Origin: Carboxydothermus pertinax
Lineage (GTDB): Bacteria; Bacillota; Z-2901; Carboxydothermales; Carboxydothermaceae
Direction of reading: 5' to 3'
Length of the DNA: 64,000 nt
NCBI RefSeq assembly: GCF_001950255.1
Contig: NZ_BDJK01000006.1
Location: 124,001-188,000 of the forward strand
The translations under genes were made by a program, and so were the position numbers. The notes under the pieces were generated by a model, which saw only the letters and a program-made list of their open reading frames with translations, did no database searches and was not told the DNA's origin. Shown piece by piece: positions 43,940 through 52,211 of this stretch. Positions within the stretch are counted from its first letter, which is position 1. Each line of letters starts with the position of its first letter.

Positions 43940-44515
43940 ATGAAAGGTGACAGACACTGTATTGTTATCATCGACATGTTAAACGACTTCATTGGACCCA
44001 ATGCCCCTTTAAGATGCCCCGATGGGGAGAAAATCGTTCCCAACTTACAGAAGCTTGTAGAATTTGCCCACGAAAAGGGGATTAATGTAGTTTTTGTGCA
44101 GGAAGCACACCGGAAAAACGATGCCGACTTTAGAGTTCGCCCGGTACACGCCATTAAAGGAACCTGGGGTTCGGACTTTATTCCGGAACTTCGTCCCGAT
44201 GAAGAAAAAGGTGACTACATTGTGCAAAAACGTCGCCATAGCGCTTTTGCCTACACTGACTTAGACCTGTATCTAAGAGAAGAAAAAATTGACACCGTGG
44301 TAGTTACCGGTGTTTGGACTAACGTTTGCGTTCGGAGCACTGCCTCGGACGCTCTCTATCATGCTTACAATGTAATTGCGATTTCCGACTGCTGTGCCTC
44401 TAAAGATGAAGAAATGCACCAGGCAGGTTTAAGAGACATGGCGTTGTTTGCTGAAGTTATGACCTTAGAAGAATACATGAAAGAATGGCCCAATCGGGAA
44501 GGAGCAAAAAGGTAA
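43940..44515 (+). CDS. Isochorismatase-fold cysteine hydrolase, candidate ureido-imidazolecarboxylate amidohydrolase
   Basis: A 191-residue cysteine hydrolase with the full triad Asp12 (IIDMLNDF), Lys97 (IVQKRRHSAF) and Cys130 (TGVWTNVCVRST) and the cis-peptide region before it. Relatives hydrolyse nicotinamide, N-carbamoylsarcosine, ureidoacrylate or oxamate. Release of the carbamoyl group from 4-ureido-5-imidazolecarboxylate is chemically the same as N-carbamoylsarcosine hydrolysis and would be the second step after the preceding amidohydrolase (inference). ATG follows AAAGGAGGAG. Confidence 0.87.
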   Translation: MKGDRHCIVIIDMLNDFIGPNAPLRCPDGEKIVPNLQKLVEFAHEKGINVVFVQEAHRKNDADFRVRPVHAIKGTWGSDFIPELRPDEEKGDYIVQKRRHSAFAYTDLDLYLREEKIDTVVVTGVWTNVCVRSTASDALYHAYNVIAISDCCASKDEEMHQAGLRDMALFAEVMTLEEYMKEWPNREGAKR

Positions 44516-44524
44516 CTTATTTTT

Positions 44525-44552
44525 GGGAAAGGTCCTAAATTGGGCCTTTCCC
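44525..44552 (+). other. Intercistronic hairpin
   Basis: GGGAAAGGTCC with GGGCCTTTCCC form a strong stem; no T-run follows. Could be an RNA processing or stabilising element between the hydrolase and ubiX. Confidence 0.5.
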
Positions 44553-44580
44553 GTCTTTGCTTTCTAAGGAGGCAAATTAA

Positions 44581-45132
44581 ATGCGAATTGTGGTAGGGGT
44601 AACCGGGGCCAGCGGGGCTATCTATGGCTATACTTTAATTCAACTTTTGTCCCAAATGGGGATTGAAGTTCACACTGTATATACCGAAATGGGCGAAAAG
44701 GTATTACAGCACGAATGTGGCGTTAGCTTAGCTGAAATTTCCCGCTATGCTCACGTTTATCAAAATAATAACTTATTTGCCCCCATTGCCAGTGGGTCTT
44801 TTAAAACCCAGGGAATGGTTGTGGTACCCTGCTCCATGCATACCCTGGGGGCTATTGCCAATGGTACCGGGGAAGATTTGCTAACCAGGGCTGCTGACGT
44901 CACCTTAAAAGAAGGTCGAAAACTAATTGTTGTTCCCCGGGAAACACCGGTTACAGTAATTCATTTAGAAAATATGTTGCGTCTGGCTCGGGCGGGGGCA
45001 ATTATTTTACCTGCTTCCCCGGCGTTTTATCATAGGCCTCAAAACCTGAGCGATTTGGTTTCCTTCATGGCTGGGAAAATTTTTGATGTTCTGGGAATAG
45101 AGCATAACTTATTTCAGCGCTGGGGGGAGTAG
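44581..45132 (+). CDS. ubiX: UbiX-type flavin prenyltransferase
   Basis: A 183-residue flavoprotein with the GVTGASGAIYG FMN motif, the PCSMHTLGAIANG segment and LIVVPRETP. It makes prenylated FMN, the cofactor of UbiD decarboxylases; a ubiD homologue follows 22 bases downstream. Being in the middle of this cluster, it most likely serves that one decarboxylase rather than quinone synthesis. Confidence 0.94.
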   Translation: MRIVVGVTGASGAIYGYTLIQLLSQMGIEVHTVYTEMGEKVLQHECGVSLAEISRYAHVYQNNNLFAPIASGSFKTQGMVVVPCSMHTLGAIANGTGEDLLTRAADVTLKEGRKLIVVPRETPVTVIHLENMLRLARAGAIILPASPAFYHRPQNLSDLVSFMAGKIFDVLGIEHNLFQRWGE

Positions 45133-45154
45133 ATTAAGAAGGGGGTTTTAACTA

Positions 45155-46507
45155 TTGACAGCGTCACTAAGGACGTTTTTAGAGCAACTAAAACGGCAGA
45201 ATTCCTTATATCTGGTAAAAAAACCTGTAAAACCCAAGTTTGAATTAGGGGCGATACTAAAAAAAACTAAAGGGACCGTGCCTACCTTTTTTCAAAAAGT
45301 TGAGGGATATGAAATACCAGCAGTCGGGGGAATTGTTGGTACCCGGGAAAATTTTGCTTTGGCTTTAGGGGTTAAAAAAGCTGATTTGCTTACCAAAATA
45401 ACCGAAGCCATAACCAATCCTGGGGAAACCCGGCTTTTACCTTCAGGCCCGGTGCAGGAAAATGTTTTGACCAAAGGCTTTGATTTAGAAAAACTTTTTC
45501 CTATTCCAACCTTTCATGAAAAAGATTCGGGGGCGTTTATTACGGCAGGGGTTTTGGTGGCTAAAGATCCTCTTTATGGCCGGCGGTTTACCTCTATCCG
45601 GCGGATGCAGCTAAACGGACCTAATAATTTAAGCATTTTAATTGAATCACCGGGATTAATAGAACAATATTATGACTTTGAACGGCGCGGCCAAGCCATG
45701 GAAGTGGCAGTGGTTTTAGGAGTTCATCCGGCAATTATTTTATCAAGCCAGCTACCAACCCAAACCTTTGGCCTTGATAAATATAATGTGGCAAGTCGCC
45801 TCATTGGAGAATCTTTAGCTTTAGTGCGGTGTAAAACTATCGATTTGGAAGTACCGGCGGAAGCGGAAATCGTTATCGAAGGACGGATGCTTCCTAATGT
45901 CCGTCATCCCGAAGGACCTTTTGGGGAATTGATGGGGTATTACGGGCCGCAAACAATGCAACCGGTAGTGGAAGTAACAGCAGTTACCTTTAGAAATAAT
46001 CCAATCTTCCAGGTAATTTTCCCCAGCAGTTACGAACATAAATTACCCAATGCCCTGATGCGGGAAGTGGTACTTTTAAACCATGTCCGTCATGTTGTTC
46101 CTTCCGTCAAAGATGTTCATATTACCATGGCCGGAGGGGGTCGGTGCCACGCCATTATCTCGATTAAAAAGACGGCTGAAGGACAGGGAAAACAAGCAAT
46201 TTTTGCAGCGCTGGCTAGCAATAAAGATATAAAACATGTGGTAGTGGTCAATGATGATGTGGATATTTTTAATCCCGAAGAGGTGGAATGGGCTATTGCA
46301 ACCCGGGTGCAGGCGGATCAAGACGTAGTTATCATTCCTGGAGCCCAGGGAACTCCGCTAGAACCCTCGCACAATCTCCGGGGAGTTTCGGCGAAGATGG
46401 GTATTGACGCAACTTATCCGTTAGCGGAAAAAGAACGATTTGCCAGAACTCACATACCAGGATATGAACAAATCCGGTTAGAGGATTATCTAACCCTGGA
46501 TTGGTAG
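45155..46507 (+). CDS. ubiD: UbiD-family prFMN-dependent decarboxylase, candidate 4-amino-5-imidazolecarboxylate decarboxylase
   Basis: A 450-residue UbiD enzyme. The signature region IEGRMLPNVRHPEGPFGE and GYYGPQ is present (near residues 245-265), as is the arginine-bearing TSIRRMQLNG stretch; these supply the Arg/Glu/Glu active-site residues and prFMN/Mn binding. TTG start behind GGGGG. UbiD enzymes need Mn and prFMN and act on aromatic and heteroaromatic acids. In the context of a purinolytic set the fitting substrate is 4-amino-5-imidazolecarboxylate (inference). Shell protein genes begin 13 bases later. Confidence 0.92.
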   Translation: MTASLRTFLEQLKRQNSLYLVKKPVKPKFELGAILKKTKGTVPTFFQKVEGYEIPAVGGIVGTRENFALALGVKKADLLTKITEAITNPGETRLLPSGPVQENVLTKGFDLEKLFPIPTFHEKDSGAFITAGVLVAKDPLYGRRFTSIRRMQLNGPNNLSILIESPGLIEQYYDFERRGQAMEVAVVLGVHPAIILSSQLPTQTFGLDKYNVASRLIGESLALVRCKTIDLEVPAEAEIVIEGRMLPNVRHPEGPFGELMGYYGPQTMQPVVEVTAVTFRNNPIFQVIFPSSYEHKLPNALMREVVLLNHVRHVVPSVKDVHITMAGGGRCHAIISIKKTAEGQGKQAIFAALASNKDIKHVVVVNDDVDIFNPEEVEWAIATRVQADQDVVIIPGAQGTPLEPSHNLRGVSAKMGIDATYPLAEKERFARTHIPGYEQIRLEDYLTLDW

Positions 46508-46520
46508 GAGGGGATAAAAA

Positions 46521-46793
46521 ATGGGAAGTGCCATTGGCTTTGTAGAAACCCTGGGACTTACAGCGGCCATTGAAGCGGCCGATGCGATGGTTAAAGCAGC
46601 TAATGTTCATATTATTGAGTACCGGGTGGTAGGTTCGGGCCTGGTTAATATTACAATCCAAGGAGATGTGGCGGCGGTTAAAGCTGCGGTAGAGGCAGGC
46701 GTTGCGGCAGCCCAAAAGGTTGGCGAAATTGTTTCCTTTAACGTCATCCCCAGACCCCATGAAGAAATGTTGAAAGTTATACCCGTTAAATAA
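46521..46793 (+). CDS. BMC-H shell protein 1
   Basis: A 90-residue single Pfam BMC domain ([24 protein letters not shown] ... VPRPH-type ending VIPRPHEEM), the hexamer tile of microcompartment facets. Very similar to the third BMC-H at 48177. ATG after GGAGGGG. Confidence 0.96.
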   Translation: MGSAIGFVETLGLTAAIEAADAMVKAANVHIIEYRVVGSGLVNITIQGDVAAVKAAVEAGVAAAQKVGEIVSFNVIPRPHEEMLKVIPVK

Positions 46794-46807
46794 GGGGGTG
46801 AAGAACC

Positions 46808-47785
46808 TTGGAAAATCTTGTGGATAAGATAGTTAGAGATGTTTTAAACAGACAGATCCGGGAAACAACTACCGTTATTAGTCGTCCTAACTACCAGAGG
46901 GAAAAAGGTAAGGAGCGGCTATTAGGGGTAAAACCATCCGCAACAAAGGCGGAAAATTACTTTACAACTGGTTCGGCAGCTAATTTTCCTACCAGTGGTA
47001 CCCTTTTTACCATTTCCATGCGACCACCGGTAAAGCCAGTTGCTGAAAATACTCCGGTAAATGATCCGCCGGCTTTCGCTTCTAAGCCTTCTCTTGCAAT
47101 GACCGTTGAGGAGCAATTGCGCAAAAATTATGGCCAAGCCACGTTTATTGGAGTAGCTGCCGGTAACACTGTAGGTTATGTAATTCCCAACCTTGATCCG
47201 GGCCTTCGCAAATATTTACAAACCACTGGAAGTTTCCGGGCCTTGGGAGTTATAAGCTCGCGGGTGGGCGCTGCAGCCCAAATTATGGCTGCTGACGAAG
47301 CGGTAAAGAAGACCAACTCTGAATTGGTGCGCTTAGAACTGGCCCGGGATGATTTAGGTGGACCAGGTCACGGGATTTTCGCTATATTTGGAGCGGAAGA
47401 TGTGGCCGATGTAATGCGAGCAGTGGAATTGGCCCTAAAGGCTACCGAGGAGTATACCCAAAACGTGCACCAAACTAAGGCGGGTAAGATCGAAACTCAT
47501 TACTCCGCCAGGGCAGCAGCGGCCTTAAATAAAGCCTTTGGAGCTCCCTTAAACCAGGCCTTTGGCATCATTATTGGTGCCCCAGCGGGAGTAGGACTTT
47601 TAATGAGTGATACTGCTCTGAAAACGGCCTTTGTTACGCCAGTATCGTTCTGGGGACCTTCGGTGGAGCAAGCATTTGCTAACGAAGTATGGCTTACGGT
47701 CACTGGAGACTCCGCAGCAGTAAAAAATGCGTTAGATGCAGCCCGGGAAGTTGGGGAAAGGGTGCTGGCCGAATTGAGGGCTTAA
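46808..47785 (+). CDS. BMC-T (PduB-like) tandem-domain shell protein with N-terminal extension
   Basis: A 325-residue protein. The last 220 residues are two fused BMC domains of the PduB type (GVAAGNTVGYVIPNLD, ARDDLGGPGHGIFAIFGAEDV, FGIIIGAPAGVGLLMSDTALK), forming trimers, often with a gated central pore. The first ~95 residues are an extension: an amphipathic helix (MENLVDKIVRDVLNRQ) and then a Pro/Ala/Thr-rich linker. In Pdu systems the PduB N-terminus ties the shell to the enzyme core; this one looks like an encapsulation-peptide helix. TTG start behind GGGGGTGA. Confidence 0.92.
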   Translation: MENLVDKIVRDVLNRQIRETTTVISRPNYQREKGKERLLGVKPSATKAENYFTTGSAANFPTSGTLFTISMRPPVKPVAENTPVNDPPAFASKPSLAMTVEEQLRKNYGQATFIGVAAGNTVGYVIPNLDPGLRKYLQTTGSFRALGVISSRVGAAAQIMAADEAVKKTNSELVRLELARDDLGGPGHGIFAIFGAEDVADVMRAVELALKATEEYTQNVHQTKAGKIETHYSARAAAALNKAFGAPLNQAFGIIIGAPAGVGLLMSDTALKTAFVTPVSFWGPSVEQAFANEVWLTVTGDSAAVKNALDAAREVGERVLAELRA

Positions 47786-47799
47786 AGGAGGTATATTAA

Positions 47800-48156
47800 A
47801 TGGATAAAGCCCTTGGCTTAATTGAAGCAATTGGTTATTCTACTGCTATGACCGCCTTAGATGCAGCAGTAAAAGCTGCCAATGTGTCCTTTTTAGGTTT
47901 TGAAAGGGTAATTGGTGTTGGCAAAAAAATTTCTGTTACTTTAAAACTAGAAGGAGAGGTAGCAGCCGTAAAAGCGGCGGTTGATGCAGGGGTAGCTGCT
48001 GCTCAAAAAGTAGGGGAAGTATTAACGTCTCACGTTATACCCAGACCTCATTTGGAATTAGATAAAATTATTTTTAGCGCTGAAACTAAAGAATCGTTGG
48101 TAAAAACTCCCGAGAAAGAAGAGAGTAAAAACAAGGAAAATAAAAAAGCAAAATAA
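47800..48156 (+). CDS. BMC-H shell protein 2 with Lys/Glu-rich tail
   Basis: 118 residues: a BMC domain (1-85, [26 protein letters not shown] ... [12 protein letters not shown]) plus a 30-residue tail made mainly of Lys and Glu. The tail is absent in the other two BMC-H proteins and could contact cargo or nucleic acid, or tune assembly. Divergent pore loop (GVGKK) compared with GSGL and GFGL in the others, so a different pore selectivity is plausible. Confidence 0.93.
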   Translation: MDKALGLIEAIGYSTAMTALDAAVKAANVSFLGFERVIGVGKKISVTLKLEGEVAAVKAAVDAGVAAAQKVGEVLTSHVIPRPHLELDKIIFSAETKESLVKTPEKEESKNKENKKAK

Positions 48157-48176
48157 ATTTAAGGAGGTATTTTATC

Positions 48177-48461
48177 ATGGGTGAAGCCTTAGGTTTAGTG
48201 GAAACTAAAGGTTTGGTGGCAGCAATTGAAGCGGCCGATGCGATGGTTAAAGCTGCCAATGTAACTATTGTCGCTTACGAAAAAATTGGTTTTGGCCTAG
48301 TTACCGTGATGGTGCGGGGTGATGTGGGTGCGGTTAAAGCTGCTACCGATGCCGGTGCTGCTGCTGCCCAAAAAGTTGGGGAGTTAGTAGCGGTTCATGT
48401 AATTCCCCGTCCCCATGCGGAAGTGGAAAGCCAGATTCTTGCCAAAATCCAAGGGAAATAG
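48177..48461 (+). CDS. BMC-H shell protein 3
   Basis: A 94-residue canonical BMC-H ([26 protein letters not shown] ... [10 protein letters not shown]). Close paralogue of the protein at 46521, from a likely local duplication: the stretch [15 protein letters not shown] is identical. ATG behind AAGGAGG. Confidence 0.96.
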   Translation: MGEALGLVETKGLVAAIEAADAMVKAANVTIVAYEKIGFGLVTVMVRGDVGAVKAATDAGAAAAQKVGELVAVHVIPRPHAEVESQILAKIQGK

Positions 48462-48506
48462 CCCGGGAACTTACCCCGAGCTATCCCCCCATTTAGGAGG
48501 GGTTGG

Positions 48507-49316
48507 GTGGAGATTGAACAAAAGCTTTTTCTTTTAAATGAGCTAATAATAAATGAAAAAACCAATCCGTTGCCACCGCCCTATAAAGTTGGGGTTGACC
48601 TGGGTACCGCAGATATTGTTCTGGTGGTTACCGACCAAAAGGGAATACCAGTAGCTGGAGCACTAAAATGGGCCAGTGTAGTGAAAGACGGCCTGGTGGT
48701 AGATTATCTTGGTGCTATCCAAATCGTCCGGGAGCTAAAAGCGAAAGTAGAACGGCTTTTAGGTACTGAGCTTTCTAAAGCAGCTACCGCTATTCCCCCG
48801 GGGACGGTTGGTCGCAATGCCGAAGCCTGTGGCCATGTAATTGCCGGGGCGGGATTAGAACCGGTGACCCTGGTTGATGAACCGGTAGCTGCGGCCCGGG
48901 CTTTAAGCATTGAGCAGGGGATAGTAGTGGATGTTGGCGGTGGGACTACCGGAATTGCCGTACTTGAAAGCGGTCAGATAACTGCTACCTTTGATGAACC
49001 TACCGGTGGTACGCACCTTTCCCTGGTTTTAGCTGGGGGTTATAAAATTACCTTTGAGGAAGCGGAAAAAATAAAAAAAGATAGAACGCGCCATAAGGAA
49101 ATTTTGCCGATAGTACGACCTGTTATTGAAAAAATGGCCTTAATTGTTAAGGAAAAAATAATCAATTATGACCATAATTTACCTGTTTATTTGGTTGGTG
49201 GTACTGCCTACCTTGAGGGCTTTGGCGAGGAATTTTCTAAGTTTCTGGGTAGGATAGCCTATGTTCCTCCCCATCCTTTGCTGGTAACCCCCCTTGGGAT
49301 TGCGCTTTTTGGTTAG
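48507..49316 (+). CDS. eutJ: EutJ-like actin/Hsp70-fold protein
   Basis: A 269-residue ASKHA-fold protein with phosphate-1 motif GVDLGTADIVLVV, the phosphate-2 motif VVDVGGGTTGIAV and adenosine motif VGGTAYLEGF, as in EutJ. EutJ is annotated as a chaperone in ethanolamine loci; its role is not established. Its presence in a locus without ethanolamine or propanediol enzymes shows it is a general microcompartment factor. GTG start behind GGAGGGG. Confidence 0.87.
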   Translation: MEIEQKLFLLNELIINEKTNPLPPPYKVGVDLGTADIVLVVTDQKGIPVAGALKWASVVKDGLVVDYLGAIQIVRELKAKVERLLGTELSKAATAIPPGTVGRNAEACGHVIAGAGLEPVTLVDEPVAAARALSIEQGIVVDVGGGTTGIAVLESGQITATFDEPTGGTHLSLVLAGGYKITFEEAEKIKKDRTRHKEILPIVRPVIEKMALIVKEKIINYDHNLPVYLVGGTAYLEGFGEEFSKFLGRIAYVPPHPLLVTPLGIALFG

Positions 49317-49326
49317 GGGTGAAAGA

Positions 49327-50088
49327 ATGTCCATCTATCTTACCGCCATGAAAAATTATCTTGGACAACAAAAGACTACAGAGAGTTTTAAACCTAAAGC
49401 ATTAATCTTAATTGCCGGTGCTACCGGTGGTGCTGAGGAAGGGTTTCTGGCCCTGGAAAGGATTAAAACTACTTATGACTTAATGGTAGTTGCCAGCCAA
49501 AATGCTTTTAACCTTTACGGGGAAGAAAACCTTAAATCTTTAACCGGTGTTTCCCTAATTCATAACGGGGAAGAGTTTAAAAATTATGATTTTTTAAAGA
49601 CCATTTCGCTGGTTTTTTTACCGGTTATCACAGCAAATCTTGTGGGAAAACTTGCCCATGGTATTTATGATGAACCCTTAGCTTCAATAATATTTCATGC
49701 CAAACTTGCCGGTAAACCGGTTCTAGGTATTGTTGATGGAGCCTTGCCCGATGGGGAGGGTTTTAAAAGGCGGGGATTTAACAACCCGCCGGCGGGTTTG
49801 GTAAAGCTGATTCAGGAAAATATCGAGAAAGTCCGCGAGCAGGAAATATTTCTTTATGAGGGTAAAAAAATTTTGGCAAAACTTTCACCATACCTTGCCC
49901 TGCCTAATCCTGAGATACCCAAAGAAACCTCTTTTACCAGGATAAAAATAAAAAAACGCATTGTTACCCGGGACGACCTCTTAAACTTGAAGGAGGTAGA
50001 AGTAATCGTGCCGCAAAAGGCAATTTTAACTGATCTTGCCCGGGAATATGCCGCCCAGAAAAAAATAAAAATTACTTATGGTGAATAA
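49327..50088 (+). CDS. Microcompartment-associated flavoprotein-like protein
   Basis: About 253 residues. The N-terminal half resembles the PF02441-type flavoprotein fold (ALILIAGATGG, LVFLPVITANLVGKLAHGI, AKLAGKPVLGIVDGA); the end has the motif IVPQKAILTDLAREYA...IKIT that recurs at the C-termini of several BMC proteins. I chose ATG 49327 (AGGGGTGAAAG ahead) over an in-frame start at 49294 inside the upstream gene. Function unknown: an FMN carrier or an electron shuttle through the shell are possibilities. Confidence 0.7.
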   Translation: MSIYLTAMKNYLGQQKTTESFKPKALILIAGATGGAEEGFLALERIKTTYDLMVVASQNAFNLYGEENLKSLTGVSLIHNGEEFKNYDFLKTISLVFLPVITANLVGKLAHGIYDEPLASIIFHAKLAGKPVLGIVDGALPDGEGFKRRGFNNPPAGLVKLIQENIEKVREQEIFLYEGKKILAKLSPYLALPNPEIPKETSFTRIKIKKRIVTRDDLLNLKEVEVIVPQKAILTDLAREYAAQKKIKITYGE

Positions 50089-50100
50089 GGCGGTGATGAG

Positions 50101-50373
50101 ATGCTGTTAGGAAAGATTATCGGGAATGTGGTTGCTACGCGAAAAGACGAAACTTTAGTAGGAACGAAGATGTTGGTAACCCAACCGGTGGATTTAGAGG
50201 GAAATCCCGTTGGCCAGCCTTTTGTGGCGGTTGATACGGTAGGCGCGGGAATTGGTGAATTGGTACTTTATGTTACCGGTAGTGTTGCACCTTTTGCGGT
50301 ACGCCGGGGGGACGTGCCTATTGATGCTGCAATTGTAGGTATTGTGGATAAGCTGGAATGGCAACGAAGCTAA
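50101..50373 (+). CDS. eutN: BMC-P vertex protein (EutN/CcmL family)
   Basis: A 90-residue pentamer protein of the EutN/CcmL family: starts MLLGKIIGNVVATRKDE and contains GAGIGELVLYVTGS and PIDAAIVGIVD. It caps the vertices of the icosahedral shell. With the three BMC-H and one BMC-T, this completes a minimal shell set. Confidence 0.95.
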   Translation: MLLGKIIGNVVATRKDETLVGTKMLVTQPVDLEGNPVGQPFVAVDTVGAGIGELVLYVTGSVAPFAVRRGDVPIDAAIVGIVDKLEWQRS

Positions 50374-50385
50374 AGGAGGTCTTTT

Positions 50386-52197
50386 ATGGACGCTCAAACC
50401 TTTAAGACCGCAGTCATCCGGCGTAAACTGGTGGATGTTTTAATGGATCCGGACCAAAAGGCAACGCTGGTTTTAAAAAACGGTCTGGTAATTAACGTTA
50501 TTACCCGGGAAATTTATCAAGCGGATGTGGCGGTTTATGATCAGTATATTTTAAAAGTTGGGGATGCTTCTGATTTAATTGGGCCGGAAACGGAAGTGGT
50601 GGATTTAGGGGGAAGATATTACGTTTCTCCGGGGTTTATTGATTCGCACATGCATTTTGAAAGCAGTATGTTGACCATTTCGGAGTTTAGTAGACTTTCT
50701 ATCCCTACCGGTACCACCACGCTGGTGGCGGACCCCCACGAGATTGGAAATGCCTTGGGACCGATTGGCATTAAGGCCATGGCGGAAGAAACCAAAGTGG
50801 TACCCAACCGGGTTTATCTGGTAGTGCCGGCTCTTACCCCCGATTGCCCGGGTTTAGAAACGGCTGGCTACGATATCACCTCTAAAGATATGCCGGAGAT
50901 TTTGAATTATCCTAATGTTATTGGTATTGGTGAACTTCAGGGGTTTTCTAATGCTAAGTATGTTTATAGATATACGCCGGAGGTTATCACAGACCTTATC
51001 TCCTCAACTACTTATGCCCAATCCATCGGTAAAATGATCGACGGGAATGCACCGGAGCTTTTTGGCAGTGAACTGGCAGCTCACTTAATTGCTGCGGGTA
51101 CCGAGGCGTCCTGCCACGAAACTACTAGAAAAGATGAGTGTGTAGAAAAACTTCGCTACGGCATGTATGTTTTTATGCGGGAAGGCTCTACCCAGAAGAA
51201 TATGGCGGAGTGCATTCGGGCGGTAACGGAAGAGGGTCTTGATTCCCGGAGGTTAATTGGGGCAACGGACGATATGGTAGCCGAAGATTTAGCAAAAAAT
51301 GGTCACATGAACTGGGTAGTGTCCCGGATTATAAGGCAAGGCATTGACCCGGTTGAAGCAATACAAATGGTTACTATAAATCCTGCAACTTATTTTGGCT
51401 TAAAACATGTGGGTGTTTTGGCTCCCGGTAAGATGGCCGATTTAGTAGTGATATCGGATTTAATGGAAATGAAAATAGAAAAAGTTTATATCGGGGGTAA
51501 GTTGATGGCCGAAAAAGGCCGGATGGTGGTAAATATACCTAAATATACTTATCCTGAGGAAGTTAAACACTCGGTGAAATGTAAGCCGGTAACTGCTGAG
51601 GTTTTAGAGGTGAAAGCTACCGGTTCCAGTGCGGTAGTGCGGACTATTGGCCTTATCCCCGACCAGAACCTAACGGACGCTTATGAATTTACCGTTCCGG
51701 TAAGCGGTGGTGCGGCCCAAGCGGATCTTGCTCAGGATGTTCTACCCATAGCAGCTGTAGAAAGGTATGGACGAAAGGGCAGTATCGGAAGAGCTTTTGT
51801 TAAAGGTTTTGGCTTAAAAAGTGGGGCCTTTGCCGAAAGTGTTAGCCACGACGCCCATAACATAATCGTCGTGGGGACAAATTATCAAGACATGGCTTTA
51901 GCGGTAAATCGCGTCATTGAAATGGGCGGTGGAGTTGCTGTAGTTAAAAACGGTCAAGTTTTAGGAGATTTACGACTCCCGGTTGGGGGCCTTATTACCG
52001 ATGAACTGGATGGTTTTGAGCTTTCGCAAAAGCTTGCCGCGCTTCACCGCTTGGCGGAGAGCGAACTGGGTTGTACTGTCCACGCACCGTTTATGCATTT
52101 GTCGTTTCTGGCCTTAACTACCAGTCCCAAATGGAAAATAACTGACCAGGGTTTGGTTGACGTCAACAGCTTCAGGATTATTCCGCCGGTTAAATAA
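50386..52197 (+). CDS. Divergent adenine-deaminase-like amidohydrolase, candidate 4-aminoimidazole deaminase
   Basis: A 603-residue Ade-family enzyme. His88/His90 (DSHMHFESS), His118 (DPHEI), Glu183, His244 (SCHETT) and Asp295 (TDD) are present. The strand-5 metal ligand, His in DGHAP of true adenine deaminases, is Asn221 here (DGNAP), and the TDDRHP motif is TDDMVA. The canonical paralogue at 62512 keeps both. It also has a 25-residue N-terminal helix (TFKTAVIRRKLVDVLM) not shared by the paralogue, which could be a shell-targeting peptide. Located 12 bases after the vertex gene. Deamination of 4-aminoimidazole, the imidazole counterpart of adenine, fits the pathway (inference). Confidence 0.83.
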   Translation: MDAQTFKTAVIRRKLVDVLMDPDQKATLVLKNGLVINVITREIYQADVAVYDQYILKVGDASDLIGPETEVVDLGGRYYVSPGFIDSHMHFESSMLTISEFSRLSIPTGTTTLVADPHEIGNALGPIGIKAMAEETKVVPNRVYLVVPALTPDCPGLETAGYDITSKDMPEILNYPNVIGIGELQGFSNAKYVYRYTPEVITDLISSTTYAQSIGKMIDGNAPELFGSELAAHLIAAGTEASCHETTRKDECVEKLRYGMYVFMREGSTQKNMAECIRAVTEEGLDSRRLIGATDDMVAEDLAKNGHMNWVVSRIIRQGIDPVEAIQMVTINPATYFGLKHVGVLAPGKMADLVVISDLMEMKIEKVYIGGKLMAEKGRMVVNIPKYTYPEEVKHSVKCKPVTAEVLEVKATGSSAVVRTIGLIPDQNLTDAYEFTVPVSGGAAQADLAQDVLPIAAVERYGRKGSIGRAFVKGFGLKSGAFAESVSHDAHNIIVVGTNYQDMALAVNRVIEMGGGVAVVKNGQVLGDLRLPVGGLITDELDGFELSQKLAALHRLAESELGCTVHAPFMHLSFLALTTSPKWKITDQGLVDVNSFRIIPPVK

Positions 52198-52211
52198 GGA
52201 GGGGCTTTTTA

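Noticed and set aside
46521-50373. Ethanolamine or propanediol microcompartment
   Set aside because: EutJ, EutN and PduB-like proteins are present, but no eutBC, pduCDE, reactivase, or aldehyde/alcohol dehydrogenase is seen.
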